Assembly (NCBI GenBank): GCA_019694655.1
Contig: JAIBBN010000002.1
Location: 496,001-560,000 of the forward strand
DNA: 64,000 bases
Direction of reading: 5' to 3'
Source: Leptospirales bacterium
Lineage (GTDB): Bacteria > Spirochaetota > Leptospiria > Leptospirales > Leptonemataceae
This document shows, in pieces, positions 60,537 to 64,000 of this stretch. The translations under genes and the position numbers were made by a program. How positions within the stretch are numbered: position 1 is the stretch's first letter; the number at the start of each line of letters is the position of its first letter. The notes under the pieces were generated by a model, which searched no databases, was not told the origin of the DNA, and worked only from the letters and a program-made list of their open reading frames with translations.

Positions 60537-60609
60537 GTCGCAACTGCTTCAGGCGCTGGACGCGCTTGCGGTGTTTCAGCTTGACTGCTTTTGCTTTGGA
60601 TGTGGCCAT
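60508..60609 (-). CDS. Tiny highly basic protein, 33 aa
   Basis: A 33-aa protein beginning MATSKAKAVKLKHRKRVQRL. Nearly half of the residues are Lys or Arg, arranged on a single helix. Length and composition recall small ribosome-associated basic proteins of the AURKAIP1/COX24-like group, but the match is only compositional. GGA lies eight bases before the ATG. Its 3' end overlaps the start of the TPR gene by 29 bases, and the start is 77 bases from the divergent TPR-like membrane protein gene. Confidence 0.5.
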   Translation of the reverse strand: MATSKAKAVKLKHRKRVQRLKQLRRELRNKKAG

Positions 60610-60685
60610 CTGGTTCCAGTCACCGTAAGGGCCCGCCAAAGCGAGCTTTTTTTCAGGGGTCCGGACTCCGACATAGAGAGTTATC

Positions 60686-61927
60686 ATGCTGCGTTTGATC
60701 TGGCGGCAGATCCTCCGACACAAGCTAGCACTAGGACTGGTGGCCTTACTCTGGATTGGAGCGGGCGCGCTGGTCTTTGGCAACCGTGACGCGTTTTTCG
60801 CCTGGTTGAGCGCCCTGTTTGTGAATCTGCCGCCGCCGGGCGAACAGCGACCGGAGGCGGCCTGGAGCTACTTCCAGCGTGCTGAGCAGCGCTTGCAGGA
60901 TGAGCACATCGATCTTGGAATCATGGAGCGATCCTGCGAGGACTATTTGCCCCGCCGTTTTAGCGGCGATGTGAACCGTTTCCGACCGGACTGGCTGGAG
61001 CGACTGCAGCACTGGAAAATTAGCGGCGCCGAAGCAGGCAGCGGTCTGGAATCAGCCATTGCCCAGCCGGATCAGTACTGGCAAGACAACATAGCGGCGA
61101 CCCTCGCTAGCCTCCGCGACACAGTAAATGCAGCTCAATTTGCGCAGGAGATTGCGCCCGACGTGCATGGTCAGCAGCAACGCGGCAGCATTCTGCTGGC
61201 CGAGCAAATCAGCCGCCTGGGCCGCGCCGTTTGCCGGCCAGAATTAGCGCTGCTGGCGTGGGGCGACTACGTCGCCTTCCAGGAAGAGCGAAGCTGGCGC
61301 AAGATTGTTGCCGATCTGCCGGAAGATGCGGAACGGGAGTACGGCCCTGGCGAACGCAGCCAGAAGATCGCCGAGGCGTTGCGCGGTGATGCTCTCTATG
61401 TTCGGGCGTTGTCCGAATATGCTGGCGGCGCGCCGCCCGACCCGCACGACAGCCAATCCTGTTCAGGCCCGGCGCGCTATTCACTGGCGTGTGCTGCTCC
61501 GGCGGAGGCTGTCAGCGTTTACGAACGACTGCTTGCCGCCGCACCCGCCGAGCGAGCGCCTGCCAATCATATCAATGCCGGCCTGGCGCTGCTGCACCTT
61601 TCGCAAACATCTGACGACAGCACGGCTCTGCGCCAGCGCGCAGTGGATCACTTTGCGGTTGCCGCCGCCGATCGCCAGAGCGAACAGGAAGCCCGCCTCG
61701 AGTTGGCCGATATCTATCTTTCAGAAGATAACGTTCAATCCGCATACGAAGAGTTGAAGGCCTTGCAATTGCTGGCTCGACGGCCTGGATTTCGCCAGCA
61801 TGATTTTCGTTCACTGGCAGCGCGCGTCCTGCGTCGAATGGGCCGGCTCGGCGACGCCGATTGCTTTTCGGCAATGAGCGATGCACTCTCCGGAACACGC
61901 ACTCACTGTCGAAACCTGCAGCTCTGA
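60686..61927 (+). CDS. Membrane-anchored helical/TPR-like protein
   Basis: A 413-aa protein. One N-terminal membrane helix (LALGLVALLWIGAGALVFGN) is followed by a large periplasmic or cytoplasmic domain. TPR-like units are visible in the last third (VSVYERLLAAAPAERAPANH and DIYLSEDNVQSAYEELKALQ). Several Cys residues are present (CEDYLPRRF, CRPELALLAW, CSGPARYSLACAAP). No enzymatic motif is recognised. It starts 77 bases from the tiny basic protein gene on the opposite strand. Confidence 0.78.
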   Translation: MLRLIWRQILRHKLALGLVALLWIGAGALVFGNRDAFFAWLSALFVNLPPPGEQRPEAAWSYFQRAEQRLQDEHIDLGIMERSCEDYLPRRFSGDVNRFRPDWLERLQHWKISGAEAGSGLESAIAQPDQYWQDNIAATLASLRDTVNAAQFAQEIAPDVHGQQQRGSILLAEQISRLGRAVCRPELALLAWGDYVAFQEERSWRKIVADLPEDAEREYGPGERSQKIAEALRGDALYVRALSEYAGGAPPDPHDSQSCSGPARYSLACAAPAEAVSVYERLLAAAPAERAPANHINAGLALLHLSQTSDDSTALRQRAVDHFAVAAADRQSEQEARLELADIYLSEDNVQSAYEELKALQLLARRPGFRQHDFRSLAARVLRRMGRLGDADCFSAMSDALSGTRTHCRNLQL

Positions 61928-61941
61928 GCGCGCACCGGAAT

Positions 61942-61973
61942 AAAAAAAGGACGCGCATAGGTGCGCGCCCTTT
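61942..61973 (-). terminator. Intrinsic terminator for the SurA-N-like lipoprotein gene
   Basis: An 11-bp stem with one mismatch (AAAGGGCGCGC / GCGCGTCCTTT read on the minus strand) and a 6-base loop, followed by a run of seven T residues on the minus strand. It starts 24 bases after the stop of the lipoprotein gene at 61997. Its A-rich plus-strand flank could also act weakly for the converging gene. Confidence 0.8.
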
Positions 61974-61996
61974 CCGTCAAATCGCCAGCTATTCTA

Positions 61997-62773
61997 TCAG
62001 GGACCAACACGGGGCCCGCCTGGCGCCCCAGGAATCAGGCCGCCCGGCGGTGTTGAAGGCGCGGCGCCTGGCGCTCCCGGCGGTTGATCGCGACATCCGC
62101 CGCCTTCTTTGATTTGCTGATAGAGCTCAACGCCAGTATTGAAGTAGGCTTCGCGATCGAATTCCTCATTCTTCTCTACGCGCACACGCTCTTTGATTTC
62201 TTCGTACACTTCTCGTTGAATGCGCTCAAACTGGGAACGAATCAGAAAGCCTTCCGCCACCTTCAAACAATCGTCCAACGAAAGCGGACCGACCCGTTGC
62301 GGTTCGCGACGGCGCAGGTCTTCGCAGGTTTGCTGCTTCTCTGCTTCAGTAATCTTGATCTTTTCCCAGACCTTTTCGTGCAGGTAGAGTTGCACCAGAG
62401 CCAGCCGATTAGAATTCTCCAGAATCTTACGGACAATAGGGCGATCGGGGAAGCCTTCTTCACGCGCGACGCTTTCGATCATAAGCATGTCGCGGTAGCG
62501 CTGGTAGGCGTAACGCGGCTGCAATGAAATTGCCATATCCGCAGCAGACTCATTGGGGGCCAGCGAGGGATTACAGATCAATTTGTAGAGCGTTTCCTTC
62601 TCGGAATTGCCAAAGCGCGTAGCTGTCTCAATAGCCGTCGAGTAGTGATCCTCGAACTCCGCGGTTGTAACATTGTGGCCGCCAATCTCTTCGATGCGTT
62701 GACCCTTCTTACAGGCCCCGGCCAGGAGCAGCACGGCCGCCGCGGCAACGCCGCCCATTTTCAAATACTTCAT
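61997..62773 (-). CDS. SurA N-terminal-like lipoprotein
   Basis: A 258-aa protein. The signal peptide ends VLLLAGACKK, a good lipobox. The mature part opens IEEIGGHNVTTAEFEDHYST, the start of SurA/PrsA-type chaperone domains, with helices up to residue 215. The parvulin (PPIase) domain is missing. The C-terminus is Pro/Gly-rich (GGGCRDQPPGAPGAAPS). Such parvulin-less SurA-N lipoproteins probably help outer-membrane protein folding. It lies 148 bases downstream of mfd and ends at a good terminator. Confidence 0.8.
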   Translation of the reverse strand: MKYLKMGGVAAAAVLLLAGACKKGQRIEEIGGHNVTTAEFEDHYSTAIETATRFGNSEKETLYKLICNPSLAPNESAADMAISLQPRYAYQRYRDMLMIESVAREEGFPDRPIVRKILENSNRLALVQLYLHEKVWEKIKITEAEKQQTCEDLRRREPQRVGPLSLDDCLKVAEGFLIRSQFERIQREVYEEIKERVRVEKNEEFDREAYFNTGVELYQQIKEGGGCRDQPPGAPGAAPSTPPGGLIPGAPGGPRVGP

Positions 62774-62921
62774 AGGGAACCAAACCTGTCAGGTCCTGCC
62801 CGCCTTGACGATAAACGCCAGGACGTCGATCGCAGCAAACAGGGCGAGAATTTCGCGGGCAACGTGGGCGCACACTCTCGCCCGGCAACAGGAAAATTGA
62901 CCCTTATCGTTTGAATCGAAT

Positions 62922-64000
62922 TCAGGGTCGCCGAGCGCCGCTGGCGCCTGTGCGGCGCTTTGCCGGCGTCGCTTGCTTCGACTCGCGGGCAATAGCCGTC
63001 GAAGGCGGCGGCGGATTGCTGACCGGCGCCAGCAGAGATTGCAGTGCGCTATGCAATGAATCGAGCATCTCGCCTGCCGGCTGAAAATAAAGCGTATTAG
63101 GTTGGGCCGGATTGAGCGACATACCGGCTGTTCTCGCCAGACTGTGAATCAATTGCTCTGGCTTAATCCGGAAATGATCGCCGGCCTTCATCTGTATGCG
63201 ACCATCCTCCGTCTGGTAGACAGACTCAAAACCGATTGCGGAAGAAAGAGTACGGATCGCTTCTACTTTTACAAAGACCTGCGCCGCCGGCGGCGCTGCC
63301 CCAAAGCGATCCTGCATCTCGGCATCAATCGCCGCAACCTCGTCGGCGTCGCGTGCGGCCTCAAATCGCTTGTAAAATTCAATACGCTGCCGCGTGTCCG
63401 GGATGTATTCGGCCGGTAGATAAAAATCCGTGTTCAGATTCACTGAAGTGCGCACCTCAGCCTCGATCTCTTCGCCCTTCAGACGGTGGACGGCGTCTTC
63501 CAGCAATTTGACGTAGAGTTCGTAGCCCACATCCATGATGTTGCCGCTCTGCTCTTTGCCCAGGATATTGCCAGCCCCGCGAATTTCGAGATCGCGCATT
63601 GCTACCTTGAAACCAGAACCAAGATCCTGATACTCCAGCAGCGTGTTCAGGCGCTTCTGGGCCATCTCTGTGAGCGCACGGCCGGCTTGATAGAGAAAGT
63701 AGGCGTAGGCCTGTCGCCCTGCCCGACCGACGCGACCCCGAATCTGGTATAGCTGCGACAATCCAAAGGTATCGGCGCGGTCTACGATCAGCGTATTGAC
63801 GTTAGGCATGTCGATGCCATTTTCAATGATTGCAGTCGTTACCAGCACATCAAAGCGCCGTTCCACAAAGCGCAAGAGAATGTCTTCAATCTCCTCTTCC
63901 AGCATCTGACCGTGCATGACTGCAACGCGCGCATCGGGGACCAGTTCCAGCAAACGATCGGCGGCCGCCTGAATTGAATCGATGCGATTGTGCAAAAAGA
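62922..64000 (-). CDS. mfd: Transcription-repair coupling factor Mfd (C-terminal part)
   Basis: Incomplete: the gene runs past the end of the window. The visible 359 residues begin inside helicase domain 2 (FLHNRIDSIQAA). They include ATTAIIENGIDMPNVNTLIV-like VTTAIIENGIDMPN, ADTFGLSQLYQIRGRVGRAG and AMRDLEIRGAGNILGKEQSG, followed by the C-terminal D7 (TRCF) domain that auto-inhibits UvrA binding. Mfd removes stalled RNA polymerase and recruits UvrABC to the lesion. A Ser/Pro/Ala/Lys-rich tail of about 40 residues follows. Identification is secure from the helicase motifs. Confidence 0.96.
   Translation of the reverse strand, partial: FLHNRIDSIQAAADRLLELVPDARVAVMHGQMLEEEIEDILLRFVERRFDVLVTTAIIENGIDMPNVNTLIVDRADTFGLSQLYQIRGRVGRAGRQAYAYFLYQAGRALTEMAQKRLNTLLEYQDLGSGFKVAMRDLEIRGAGNILGKEQSGNIMDVGYELYVKLLEDAVHRLKGEEIEAEVRTSVNLNTDFYLPAEYIPDTRQRIEFYKRFEAARDADEVAAIDAEMQDRFGAAPPAAQVFVKVEAIRTLSSAIGFESVYQTEDGRIQMKAGDHFRIKPEQLIHSLARTAGMSLNPAQPNTLYFQPAGEMLDSLHSALQSLLAPVSNPPPPSTAIARESKQATPAKRRTGASGARRP

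Noticed and set aside
1-64000. Search by eye for tRNA, rRNA, insertion sequences and prophage genes
   Set aside because: No T-loop-like GTTCGANTCC with matching acceptor stem, no rRNA-like stretch, no transposase, integrase or phage structural gene was found. A covariance-model scan would be the decisive test.

Overview
The window reads as chromosomal DNA of a spirochaete, most likely a high-GC member of the Leptospirales (Leptospira/Leptonema/Turneriella relatives). Supporting signs are a flgB-flgC-fliE-fliF-fliG cluster, many lipoproteins with relaxed lipoboxes, very large 7TM/SpoIIE-phosphatase signalling proteins, a very large membrane TPR protein resembling spirochaetal flagellar collar proteins, the long form of IspG, a stand-alone transketolase N-terminal subunit and type III pantothenate kinase. 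Genes fill almost all of the sequence, many stop/start pairs overlap, and I saw no tRNA, rRNA, CRISPR array, insertion sequence or prophage. No stretch longer than about 300 bases lacks a gene.

Layout. 1-2.6 kb: an RRM RNA-binding protein and small genes, mostly unrecognised. 2.7-9.8 kb: an SDR dehydrogenase behind a MerR-type promoter, then two giant membrane signalling proteins ending in or containing SpoIIE/PP2C phosphatase domains. 9.9-11.5 kb: small secreted proteins and a SnoaL-like protein. 11.5-16 kb: flagellar basal-body genes on the minus strand, with a terminator and a sigma-28-like promoter separating fliF from fliG. 16-25 kb: envelope genes (O-antigen ligase-like protein, two SGNH proteins, MBOAT acyltransferase, GT-C-like protein) mixed with a CbiX-like chelatase, a polyprenyl diphosphate synthase and a SirB1-like protein. 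25-32.6 kb: housekeeping genes (transketolase N subunit, coaX, birA, HtrA-like protease, RNase D, AidB-like acyl-CoA dehydrogenase) and a signal peptidase I homologue that lacks both catalytic residues. 32.7-34.9 kb: a FecR lipoprotein / TPR / membrane-anchored LuxR-type regulator operon. 35-38.5 kb: long-form ispG coupled to an SseB-like gene. 38.5-44.9 kb: a Cus/Czc-type heavy-metal RND efflux operon with a small Cys-rich exported protein upstream. 44.9-51.3 kb: M23 peptidase, a double glycogen-binding-fold protein and a 1217-aa TPR membrane protein. 51.3-53.1 kb: thiS, a ThiE-like gene and a WecG-family glycosyltransferase. 53.2-57.7 kb: ExbB-ExbD-ExbD-TonB, a lipoprotein and a second O-antigen ligase-like gene. 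57.7-64 kb: LolB-like lipoprotein, TPR proteins, a tiny basic protein, a SurA-N-like lipoprotein and the 3' part of mfd, which runs off the end.

The most interesting items are the apparently inactive signal peptidase homologue, the FecR/TPR/membrane-LuxR module, the MerR-like operator with 19-bp spacing, and the transcriptional punctuation inside the flagellar cluster. All functional assignments rest on motif reading by eye; no database search was run.
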